Positions 1 through 7,651 of a DNA stretch of 11,258 bases are shown here, one piece after another. This DNA comes from Euperipatoides rowelli (Eukaryota; Onychophora; Udeonychophora; Euonychophora; Peripatopsidae). The translations under genes were made by a program, and so were the position numbers. Below the pieces are notes generated by a model. That model made no database searches. It had not been told where the DNA came from and saw nothing but the letters and a program-made list of their open reading frames with translations. How positions within the stretch are numbered: the stretch's first letter is position 1; each line of letters begins with the position of its first letter. Where the stretch lies: NCBI GenBank assembly GCA_003024985.2, contig PXIH01S0001566.1; one strand, given 5' to 3'.

Positions 1-1368
1 TATAATCTGAAGCAGCTTAATAATTTATTTGATTATTACTTGATGATAAACAGCAGTATGTGTTAATAATTTGATAATTATTTGATTGATATACATTTCA
101 ATAATTGTTCAGCAGATGGCAATATTTGTTGTTGATAGTGTTGCTTTGAAGAAAAAAATCATGTAAAACCCTGATAAGAATATACGACCCGAGTAAAATT
201 AATACTATTACTGATATGCCTGCTGACATTAAAATGATGTTTTGATAGATCTGTATTTATTCCTGCTACAGGTATCTTCTTGCAAGCAAACTGGTAATGT
301 TTTATAAATTATTAATTATTAATATTTGTTTTAATAAAACTGATTTAAGTAATTTGTATATTTAAGTTTTATTGTCATCTTCTTATGATACCATAATATA
401 TTATTTATTGTCTAATTTTTCATTTAGTATTAAACTATGGTAGTTGAATTTAGGAAAAATATTAATAATGTAATACCATCTATAGGTAATGAGATTTAAC
501 ATGATTAATGAAAAGTAGTCTGTGACGTCATACATATGTGTTTGATTCTACTGATGTTGTTAGCATCTGCATAGCAAACTCCATAGCACGATTGTACTCA
601 AAATCAGCAGTTAAATTGTTTATGAACTTTAAATTCTGCGGGAACTTTGTCTATTGCTAATTTATTAAGTACCGGTAATACAGTATATTTTTATTTTAAA
701 AATTAATTTTATTTAATTAATCCCATCTATGTCAATGCTACCCACATCCTTCGGGGCTAGGGTATGTAATGTTAATTCGTTTATCATAATGAATGTTTTG
801 TGTTCAATAAATAAACCTGGAATATTAACTAGTTAATGATTAAGATGACGGAAGTTGTATAAAAATTATGGATAATAATTAAAAAACTTGTATTGCACCT
901 CTTTATTATCATAGGGTTTTTTTGCATAGTTGTTTATCATGTACCCTAGTAGGAATTAGGGTTCCTACTTAGGATGAAGGTTAGAACTGTAAATAAATAA
1001 AATATGGCTACTATCGATTTTAGTCGTGATGTTCAGACATATGCAATAGGTTGGTTTTGCATGCAAAGGTGTACCATTGTTTGCTGGCTAGACTCTAGTT
1101 ACTATTCGCTAAACTTAAACCATTATAAAAGATTTAGTGTTTTAGAGATGGCTAATGTGTGCAGTTAGGTTATATATTATAAGAAAACTTCTTCACAGGG
1201 TTTGGAAACTTTGATACAAATATTTAAAATAGTGTAGGCTATTTAAATTGTTATAAATCTAATTACTTATTAGAGTTAATGTGGGGTGAAATAACTTTTT
1301 TATTTTAAACTTGTGTAGTTTTCAAGAAAAGTAATTAATAAATTTTAACACAAGGGACTGTAAAAAAA
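1..1368. other. AT-rich intronic DNA, no gene seen
   Basis: Presumed AGMO intron continuing to the left of exon C. Both strands were read for the next AGMO exon (the part after the third histidine box) and nothing matched. The only points of note are a perfect CRE octamer at 523-530, a small UUCG-type hairpin near 739-764, and an imperfect hairpin at 945-973 with arms CCTAGTAGGAA and TTCCTACTTAGG. No repeat family was recognised. Confidence 0.6.
523..530. promoter_or_regulatory. Perfect CRE octamer
   Basis: TGACGTCA is the full palindromic CREB/ATF site. Its central CpG is notable because CpG is rare in this window. There is no promoter context around it, so occupancy is unproven. Confidence 0.25.
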
Positions 1369-1416
1369 ATGACGGATGAAATAAAAGACAACTGTTGGGG
1401 AAATAGAGGCTAAAGG

Positions 1417-1627
1417 TGCGAAGAAGTTTGTGGTAATTATAAATGAATAAGGGAAAGGGGGTGCAAGCAAGATTAATTAAAAAAGGATATAAAACAGGCT
1501 AAGGCAGAGGAGGAGATATGGTGGTTTGTGATTTATGTGAGGACGAGGAGTGGTTTCACTTAAAATGTTTGGAGCTAGATAAAACTAGCGTAAATGATTT
1601 ATGGGTTTTTTTTTAAAGATGTTTAGG
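1417..1627 (+). pseudogene. PHD-finger-like domain of LINE ORF1
   Basis: The first zinc-ligand pair is seen as CEEVC (1417-1431). After a one-base frame change, the frame starting at 1518 reads CDLCEDEEWFHLKCLEL, which fits the central C..C....WFH..C core of a PHD finger. The last pair should read W-x-C-x-x-C. Here the tryptophan (1602-1604) is followed by a run of T residues that replaces the first cysteine and introduces a stop, then RCL (1617-1625) supplies the last cysteine. Slippage in the T run explains the damage. In the family this domain lies at the ORF1 N-terminus, as here. Confidence 0.75.
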
Positions 1628-1737
1628 GGAATTGAAAGAGGTAAGATTCTAAAAATGATATGAAGGGATGGGGAGAAAGAATAAAAATGATTGAAGAAAA
1701 ATAATGACATTTTAAGGAAGAGTTTAAAAAAATTGTG

Positions 1738-1900
1738 GAATAATGGATGAAATTAATAATAGACTGATAGAAATTAAAGGTGTCAAAAATAAGGGAATAC
1801 ATATGGAAGACAGTCTAGAAGAAATTAGAAAACACTTAAAGAGAATCTAGAAGGCTTAAGACAAGAATGAGGAAATATGGATAAAAAATTTAATAACAGT
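1738..1900 (+). pseudogene. Coiled-coil-like segment of LINE ORF1
   Basis: Follows the PHD-like block. One frame reads a run of charged and hydrophobic residues, including MDEINNRLIEIKG and MEDSLEEIRKHLKRI, interrupted by stops. The spacing of I/L residues among E/K/R suggests a coiled coil, as found in many LINE ORF1 proteins that form multimers. The identification is by composition only. Confidence 0.5.
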
Positions 1901-2276
1901 TTATTAATGAAAAATAGAGAGGAAGAGGGAGAAGGGGATTTAAATGAAACAAGGTAAGGGCAAATGAAGGATGGGAAATATAAAGTTTTGACTGTGGTGG
2001 CAAATATGAGGAGCTTGAAACTTTTAATGAAACTGGAAAGATAGAGATAAACAGCAAGGATATAAATAAATTACTAAATATGAAGGAGTTAATATTAGTA
2101 TATCAGGAGGAAATTAGGTTAGAGAAAGGGAAAAGTGAAGAAATATTGAAAGGAGAATCTAATATAAGGGAACAGGTGATATATATGGCACAGAGTAGAT
2201 GGGGAAGATGTAAAATAGAATTGGGAGGGGGCAAAGATAGATGATATAAATAAAGTGGTATGTAATAGTATTAGAG

Positions 2277-2643
2277 AAGATTTAATAATACTAATTGGAA
2301 CAAATGAAGTAGAGAGAATAAGGGAAAAGGGTATTGTTGAAAGAATCGATTGATATCACAAAAAGCAGGAAAATTGAAATGGTAGGTATACTACTATTTC
2401 AATAGGATTGATAAAAAAAGGGATGTGAAATTGCAAAATTAGAGATAAATAGGGGGATGAGGGAGGCATGTAGAGAAATGAGAGTGAATTTTTTCCATTT
2501 TTTGGGAAGACTAAACAACAAAAAAACTATTTAGATTGGAGAGTTGGCATTTAAACAGAGAAGAAAAAAATTTAGGAGAGGAATTAAAAGAAATAAGTAG
2601 TAATAGGAAAGAAGAAGGATGGTCTATTCAAAGGGAAGTATAA
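2277..2643 (+). pseudogene. SGNH/GDSL esterase-like domain of LINE ORF1
   Basis: Three blocks in changing frames recover an SGNH-hydrolase-like fold. The block at 2279-2320 reads DLIILIGTNEVERI, matching the conserved GTN(D/E) block. The frame from 2430 reads MREACREMRVNFFHFLGRLN, the usual helix and strand before the last block. The frame from 2530 reads WHLNREEKNLGEELKEI, matching the catalytic D-x-x-HLN..G...L block; the histidine is kept and the expected aspartate is changed (GDG/DG replaced by ES). That last frame stays open to the TAA at 2641-2643, the probable end of ORF1. An open stretch of about 85 codons before 2240 may hold the domain's beginning, but I could not identify the nucleophile serine. 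Confidence 0.75.
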
Positions 2644-2695
2644 GGAGATTAAATTAAATAAAAATAAAAAATACAAAAGAAATAAATCTAAGGTT

Positions 2696-2931
2696 ATGAA
2701 AGGAATTAATATAGGATACATAAATATTCAAGGAGGGGGAAAAGGTGAGAAATGGTAGGAATTACTGAGAATGAGTGATAGGGAGGAACTGGATTTTCTA
2801 GGAGTGATAGAACACATCTGAGATTATGAGGTTTCATATTTAAACTAGGGAAAAGGATTGGTCTGAATAGGAGGGGGGTGAAAAAAGGAGAGGGATAGGA
2901 TTGGGGTTAGTAAGGGACCATGACAAATTTA
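2696..2931 (+). pseudogene. Start of LINE ORF2: N-terminus of an AP-like endonuclease
   Basis: An ATG at 2696-2698 opens the frame with INIGYINIQGGG, then EKW and, past a stop, EELDFLGVIEH. The order (G-x-x-N-x-[QR] near the start, a D-x-LG-x-x-E-x-H block next) is that of exonuclease-endonuclease-phosphatase domains of LINE ORF2 proteins. A glycine-rich GxGIGL-type block lies at about 2888-2913. The similarity stops at about 2931, and the following sequence loses the purine bias. Confidence 0.75.
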
Positions 2932-3149
2932 GATTTTTCACAAAACTGTCAAACTCAATGATTTTTAATATCATTTAACGTGACAAACTCTAAACTAATG
3001 GATAATCCATATATATTTGGCTTTGTTAAAAAAATATATTGAATGAACAAGATCCATTCAGAATTTAAAATTAGATTCAATTTTATTTTATTAAGCCAAA
3101 CATGCAGTCTAAAAATACAAATTTAAGAATTCAATGTTTGGTTTCTTAC
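2932..3149. other. AT-rich intron between the LINE break and exon C
   Basis: 218 bp of ordinary intron sequence next to the exon C donor site. It contains a small palindrome, ATGGATAATCCAT, at about 2998-3010. Nothing else is recognised. Confidence 0.5.
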
Positions 3150-3216
3150 CATGATGCACTCTGTGATGACTAGGAGTGTTCAAGATATATTCCAAAGGAC
3201 CAAGGGATTTTATCAA
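3150..3216 (-). CDS. AGMO: AGMO internal exon C (third histidine box)
   Basis: The third consecutive exon, 67 bp: 22 codons plus the first base of a split glycine codon. The peptide reads LIKSLGPLEYILN then TPSHHRVHH; LGPLE.ILNTPSHHRVHHG is the signature third histidine box of AGMO, and its histidines complete iron binding. The acceptor is a strong T-rich tract ending TTTTTATAG (RC of 3217-3225); the corresponding A-rich run on the plus strand is at about 3221-3241. The donor is CATG|GTAAGA (RC of 3144-3150). The start phase 0 matches the end of exon B and the end phase is 1. The following exon, expected to begin with the RNRYCIDKNY-type segment, was not found between 1 and 3149, so it should lie off the left edge. 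About one fifth of a protein that is about 445 residues in human is therefore visible. Confidence 0.95.
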
Positions 3217-3360
3217 CTATAAAAATATAAAAAAAAAAAACTCAAAAATAAATTTAAATAAAACTCATTTAAAGCTACTCAACTGTTAGTTTTAAATCAT
3301 CATAGACTAAAACTTCATAACTCTTAGAGTAACTTGAGATTTTATATTTTTCAATTCATT

Positions 3361-3429
3361 AGAAACAGTATACATGTTTTGCTGATGTCATATCATAAGA
3401 AACATTATCACATGTTCTGCTGATGTCAT
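3361..3429 (+). repeat. Imperfect 38-bp tandem duplication
   Basis: The 20-mers at 3372-3391 (ACATGTTTTGCTGATGTCAT) and 3410-3429 (ACATGTTCTGCTGATGTCAT) differ at one base and are 38 bp apart. The preceding AGAAACA (3361-3367 and 3398-3404) is also repeated. Each unit carries TGATGTCA, one base from a CRE. This is a local duplication in the 5-kb intron. Confidence 0.85.
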
Positions 3430-4011
3430 CAACAATACTTCATAATACTTGACTCAAAATTTTAGACAAAGTTTAAAAATAAATTGAAATGAGTCCCAAT
3501 ACAAAAGGTAATGTGATAAATGATTCAAAGGTTTATTTAATTAACAACAAATAGTTATACTTATATAATTAGAAAACTAATGAATCATGTTTTTAAGATT
3601 TAGACCCTAGCCCAGATGGATATGAGACTCATTTACAATTATTACTTAAAAAATATAAAGTGATTTCAATAATTCTTGGAAAAAGTCTAAAGGATAGCAG
3701 ACAATGTCCCAATCCCTCAATTGGTGTCAGGAAAACGAAATGTTCCAGATGAAATCCTAGTTGATCAAATAGCAAAATCTCAAAGTGATAACTTATATCC
3801 AAACATGCATTAGGTGAAAGAAGCACAACATTAACAATCTCACAACATGCTTTAAATCAAACTTGAAAAAGGCTAAACCTTTCAGGGTGAAATCAAAACA
3901 GTAAGTTTACACAAAGATTTTTTTTTTTTTTTAACATTCAAACACAAAGAGATTGATCATAAATTCCAAAATACAAATCAGAATGGAAGCCAACTACAGC
4001 CTATCTCTTAA

Positions 4012-4659
4012 AGGTCAAATGTAACAGATTTTTTTTTTTAATTATTATTGATTTTCAAAGATAATTACAATAAATAAAAAATCCACTGGAAAATAATAAT
4101 TTAAAATGCATAAAAAAAAGGTTATTTAAAGATAAAAATAAGACTATTGCTATCCTCAGTCTGAGATTACAAATTGAAGATTCCACATTTTTGGGGGGTC
4201 TAAGATTAATTTGATGATGAAACAGTCTCTACAGCTGTTTTCTTTGTAATGATTTAACATGCAAATAGAGGTTTTGTTCAACTTGTATTAAAGGTCATTT
4301 TTATTTGCTTAAAAAAACAAATTGGACCATAATAGCACAAAGGATGAATTTGATTGATTTTTTATAAGTATTTAAACATTTAGACCATATAATTTCCAGC
4401 TATAAGGTGACAAATATAGCAAATATTCTATAGTTAAGTATAGCAAGCTGTATTCATTTATAGCCTATGATGTCACAGAATATCTCCCCTGATGTGTACA
4501 GTGGACAATGTTGTTTTAAGGAAGAGGAGCTAAAGACAATTATTTTAAAAATTTAATTGTAAATAACTTTTTTTTTTCTGGTGGATATTTTTTTTTAAGT
4601 AAAAATCTTTGAAAATCAATAATAATAAAAAAAATTTAAAAATTAATTACATTTGACCT
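4012..4659 (+). mobile_element. TTAA MITE, copy 1 (648 bp)
   Basis: A nonautonomous DNA transposon. Its ends are AGGTCAAATGTAAC and, reading inward from the right, AGGTCAAATGTAAT, flanked by TTAA at 4008-4011 and 4660-4663. The inverted repeats are long and imperfect (about 4012-4128 and 4560-4659), pairing for example TTTTCAAAGAT with ATCTTTGAAAA, ATCCACTGG with CTGGTGGAT, and GTTATTTA with TAAATAAC. There is no transposase frame inside. A TTAA target suggests the piggyBac superfamily, but the ends do not start with the usual CC; if the true target is only TA, a Tc1/mariner-like origin with AAGGTC ends is possible. It shares its whole length with the copy at 9800-10428. Confidence 0.92.
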
Positions 4660-4663
4660 TTAA

Positions 4664-4982
4664 ACCATGATTAACGGGTTAAATCAATGGCTGCAAAATA
4701 TAAAACCAATATACGGTACTTTAAAAAATGACATTTTAAAGTGTCAATAGAAAGAAAAAAACAGCCAACATAATTGAAATTCATACCATTTCTAAAACTT
4801 TTAGAGACATACAGTAGCTAAAGCCAAGCGCACATTGGAGACAAAATCTCTGAGTAAGAAATCTCTGCAGATAATTTTGTCCCTGAAAGATATTTCATAA
4901 GAGAAATTTGACACACATCAACATATTTTTTCATTGAAATAAGATTTTAGTGAAAGCATTGTTTTGATGTATATAGTATTTA
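4664..4982. other. Interval between MITE copy 1 and the hAT element, with a degenerate repeat
   Basis: AT-rich intron. The block at 4773-4808 (ATTGAAATTC...CATTTCT...TTTTAGAGA) recurs at 5971-6004. The following sequence, with GCGCACATTGG at about 4829-4839, resembles in inverted form GCACACACTGG on the minus strand near 5895-5906. This suggests pieces of one older repeat family on both sides of the hAT insertion. Confidence 0.4.
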
Positions 4983-4990
4983 CTACTAGC

Positions 4991-5369
4991 CAGTGGCGTC
5001 ACAAGGGGGGTGCAGCCTGCACTTGGTGCCACCATAGGAGAGGGTGCCACCCCAAAAAAAATTTTTTTTTTTTTAGGTGGGGTGCAAATAAACTCCTCCG
5101 CTCCTGTAATGTTGTCATTAGTTTATTTCATTCATTTTTCCCTGTGATACTGAATAGGTCATACAATAGAACCAGTGTAATTTAAAGTTTAAAAAACATA
5201 ACAGCCAAAAAAAGGTAATCAAATCAGACAATAAGGCAACAAAACATCTAGTCAAGCAATAAAAAAAGCTTATCAAAATATCTGCAACAAAATATAAATA
5301 AGGTGCCCCGGGCACCAAAACGTCCATGCGTTATCACACCGGGTGACAACAACCCTAGTGACACCTCTG
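4991..5369 (+). mobile_element. Nonautonomous hAT transposon (379 bp)
   Basis: A short DNA transposon with a perfect 8-bp target duplication, CTACTAGC, at 4983-4990 and 5370-5377. The left end is CAGTGGCGTCACAAGGG and the inverted right end is CAGAGGTGTCACTAGGG. The CAG-N-GG-type terminus and 8-bp duplication are the hallmark of the hAT superfamily. The interior has subterminal GGTGCC/GGTGCA motifs, including a near-palindrome GGTGCCCCGGGCACC at 5303-5317, and no transposase; the short frames that cross it are chance. It is locally GC-rich compared with its surroundings. Intact target duplications suggest it is younger than the MITEs. Confidence 0.95.
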
Positions 5370-5735
5370 CTACTAGCTATATCCTTGTCAAACCTATTTA
5401 AATTCAATGGATATCGATGAGGAGGAGGACGTGCTGCAGGTTCATGCTTGTTGATGAAAACGAAAAGACTATGAGATTTTGATGCGTACAATCACCTTCA
5501 AATCATGCCAATATCAAAAGAATTAATTTGTATGTTTGTGTATATTGAGAAATCTTCTCTCATCTCTAAAATTTATAATTAACTTAAATGTAGAACAATT
5601 ATTTTTTATGAATATAACTTTCATAAACAATAGCCGTGGCTTGAGTTTTCATGCCGCCATGTTTGGTGAATCCTGATTCCTGTGTTCGTGTCATCTTATG
5701 TTCTCTGTGTCAGTGATTGGCTGCAATTTATTTCT

Positions 5736-5910
5736 TGAAAGATAAATTCTCAAAAAAAGTAGAGCTATAGTTTACCTTCTGTGATGTATCTGAGAATTAT
5801 CTTTCAGATCAGTTTTGTGTAAAGAATGTATGATGCACACAAGAGAATTTATCGCTGGCATCAAATTATCCTAATTCCCAGAATTTATCGCCGCCAGTGT
5901 GTGCACACCT
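5736..5910. repeat. Cluster of AGAATTTATC-type motifs
   Basis: A motif close to GAGAATTTATC occurs four times within about 150 bp: inverted as GATAAATTCTC near 5741-5751, then direct as GAGAATTATC near 5791, GAGAATTTATCGC near 5843 and AGAATTTATCGCC near 5880. The first two form an inverted repeat (TTGAAAGATAAATTCTCA with TGAGAATTATCTTTCA). The cluster ends at the 10-bp palindrome GTGTGCACAC (5899-5908). It is probably part of an old nonautonomous element, not identified. Confidence 0.5.
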
Positions 5911-6273
5911 TAATGAAGAAATTTTGGTAGCTATAGTTTCTCAGCATCACTGTGCAGACAACAAATCAAAATTGAAATTCTATCATTTCTAGGATTTTAG
6001 AGATGACCCTGATACAGAAAGTGTAGTGACTCTAAAACTTCAAATTTAGTGGTTTTAAAACGTCTAGAGTTATCTTATACATTTATGGATAGAATGACAA
6101 AGAAAAAAACATATGCACATTTTTTTTTAAAAAAAAAAAAGAAGCACTAAAAGCAATTTACTTAGTGTATATTATATTGACAATTTGATGATTAATTTAT
6201 AGGTTAAAAATATTGAAAGTAAAGTATAAATTTATTATATTGTAATTTTCTTTTTGTTTCCCAATTAAAGGAA

Positions 6274-6297
6274 TTAGAGGAAAAAATTTCCCTCTAA
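6274..6297. repeat. Small inverted repeat
   Basis: TTAGAGG at 6274-6280 and CCTCTAA at 6291-6297 pair around an A/T-rich centre. Seven base pairs with no flanking target duplication; a minor hairpin of no known role. Confidence 0.6.
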
Positions 6298-6931
6298 AAA
6301 TGAATTGAAAGATCAACTTTATATTTGCCATATTCCCATCTTTCCTGATCCTGATACATTAACAAAGAAAAATAAATCAATTAAATCTATTTTTTATTAT
6401 TAATTGAGTATACAATTGTACAATTATTAATTTCTTGATGGATCATACACATTAATTTATTTAAATAAAAGGTATTGAAATTTTTACGGCTCGTTTCATT
6501 TTATGAACACAATCAATTTGTTATAGATGTGATACTATGCACTACTTCCCTGTCGCTATTATATCCGCTAGTATGAAAAATGGTGGATGGGTTAGTATTG
6601 TGAGGTTTATTCTATCTCTAATGGACTACTTAACCCCAAAAACCTATGTTTCAATGCCAAAATAAACTCTCTATGTTTTTAAAGGTTTCTGAAATATTTC
6701 GCAGAAAATGTTTGACCCGGAATAAAAATGTCTACCAAAGCTAATTTACTTGTCCAATGATTCTAGATCAAAAATCAAATGCTCTGAACCTAAAAAATTT
6801 TACAGGGTCATATTATGGAGCCTGGATGAAATGTATTTAATTGTGGTTTTTATATATACTGTACTGTATATATATATTTTTTTTTACCTTATAATTTGAT
6901 ACGGTTAATACAAATTATATTTGTCTTATAG

Positions 6932-6953
6932 CCAATAAAATGTTGAATTGAAT
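6932..6953 (+). repeat. Possible LINE 3' tail (AATAAA plus GAATT)
   Basis: CCAATAAAATGTTGAATTGA contains AATAAA at 6934-6939 followed by a GAATT pair. A polyadenylation signal followed by short TTGAA/GAATT repeats is a common 3' end of CR1/L2-type LINEs in invertebrates. No upstream reverse transcriptase is seen, so this is only a candidate for a heavily 5'-truncated copy. Confidence 0.35.
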
Positions 6954-6964
6954 GTTACAGTACA

Positions 6965-7000
6965 TTGTTTCCCTAAAAAGTTAGCTTTTCAGGGAAACAA
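6965..7000. repeat. Strong hairpin with 4-base loop and a competing third arm
   Basis: TTGTTTCCCT at 6965-6974 pairs with AGGGAAACAA at 6991-7000. After one A/C mismatch, AAAAG (6976-6980) pairs with CTTTT (6985-6989) across the loop TTAG. This gives 15 pairs in 36 bases. TTGTTTC occurs again at 7008-7014 and can pair with GAAACAA (6994-7000), so two alternative hairpins share one arm. Confidence 0.85.
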
Positions 7001-7204
7001 GGACATCTTGTTTCTACATATTTTTAAACCTTAAGACATACTGTATCAAAAATGTAAATTGGAAAAAAAAAACTACATAAAATCATTATCAAGTCAAAAT
7101 CGCATATGTGGAGAAAAGTAAATTTTACAACAGACAAAAAAAACAATGTATTTTTATTTATTTTAAGTCCTTGATTTTGTTCTCTTCACTATCCTTTGTA
7201 CATA

Positions 7205-7651
7205 ATTGAAAGCCATAAATAATTATTTATTTATTTATTTATTAGAGAAAAACATCAAACGTCAAAAATAATGCATGAAGTTTTTCTTCTTTAAATTATG
7301 TATTTATTAAATTAAACAAATGAGGACATCAAGCCGATTATAATTTCTGCCTTTGTATAGGCGTTTTCAAGGCAAACAGTGCTGTTAAAGCTGAGATATT
7401 TTGAACGCCTTTCAAAATATCTCAGCTTTAACAGCACTGTTTGCCTTGAAAACGCCTATACAAAGGCAGAAATTATAATCGGCTTGATGTCCTCATTTGT
7501 TTAATTTAATAAATGCATAATTTAAAGAAGAAAAACTTCATGCATTATTTTTGACGTTTGATGTTCCTCTCAAATCATTTTCCAATGCATTAGATGTTTG
7601 ATGTTCTCTCATTATTTATTTCTTTATAAATAATTATTTATGTCTTTCAAT
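7205..7651. mobile_element. Giant palindrome / foldback element (447 bp)
   Basis: The arms 7251-7405 and 7411-7565 are reverse complements over 155 bp with a single mismatch (T at 7301 against G at 7515), around a 5-bp centre, CGCCT (7406-7410). Beyond the inner arms the repeat continues: the outermost 25 bases (ATTGAAAGCCATAAATAATT... at 7205 and its partner ending at 7651) match at 24 positions. Between inner and outer parts the right side carries an extra 40-bp unit bounded by two copies of GTTTGATGTT (7556-7565, 7596-7605). TA occurs at both edges (7203-7204, 7652-7653), consistent with a TA target duplication, but this is weak evidence. The arms contain no recognisable gene. The likeliest identity is a MITE-like foldback element of an unidentified family. 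Confidence 0.9.
7216..7243 (+). repeat. ATTT microsatellite
   Basis: About five consecutive TTTA units inside the left outer arm of the palindrome. The corresponding right arm has a different, less regular A/T sequence, so the expansion arose after the palindrome formed or was lost from the other arm. Confidence 0.8.

Larger units (their letters stand above)
1369..2931 (+). pseudogene. Decayed 5' part of a CR1-like LINE (ORF1 plus start of ORF2)
   Basis: A remnant non-LTR retrotransposon in antisense orientation to AGMO, visible as a purine-rich, C-poor block on the plus strand with abrupt ends. A likely ORF1 start (ATG at 1369-1371, AAAA just before it) is in frame with a CEEVC ligand pair. 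Stops and frame changes run throughout, but domain order is preserved: PHD-like finger, charged coiled-coil stretch, SGNH-hydrolase-like domain, then an endonuclease start. PHD and esterase domains in ORF1 are known for CR1-like LINEs, which is the basis of the clade assignment; no reverse transcriptase is present to confirm it. The element cannot be active. The remaining ORF2 (most of the endonuclease and all of the reverse transcriptase) and the 3' tail are missing after about 2931. Confidence 0.87.

Noticed and set aside
739-764. Hairpin with a TTCG loop (CC-TTCG-GG inside TACCC/GGGTA)
   Set aside because: The inner stem is only two pairs and the outer arms are separated by unpaired bases; not convincing as a structured RNA.
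2036-2244. Open stretch of about 70-85 codons in the LINE block considered as a separate gene
   Set aside because: It is collinear with the decayed ORF1 and shares its composition; it is best read as the part before the SGNH-like domain.
1-3149. Next AGMO exon after the third histidine box
   Set aside because: Both the expected peptide pattern and a suitable acceptor were looked for on the minus strand; nothing matched, so it probably lies outside the window.
3629-3826. 65-codon minus-strand open frame
   Set aside because: Composition is ordinary intron; no motif is recognised, and it lies inside the AGMO intron just before MITE copy 1. Chance frame.
4964-5185. 73-codon plus-strand open frame
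   Set aside because: It crosses the left end of the hAT element; the peptide follows its terminal repeat and T-rich run. No transposase motif.
5118-5327. 69-codon minus-strand open frame
   Set aside because: Lies within the hAT element's noncoding interior; hydrophobic residues come from T-rich sequence.
5273-5491. 72-codon minus-strand open frame
   Set aside because: Spans the right hAT end and flank. Histidines in its PPPHRY stretch were compared with AGMO histidine boxes and do not match; no splice context.
5653-5675. GCCGCCATG Kozak-like start
   Set aside because: The frame meets a stop after four codons and has no supporting context.
6845-6875. TATATACTGTACTGTATATATA as a palindrome
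   Set aside because: The halves do not pair through the CTGTACTG centre; it is a TA-rich repeat with a doubled CTGTA.
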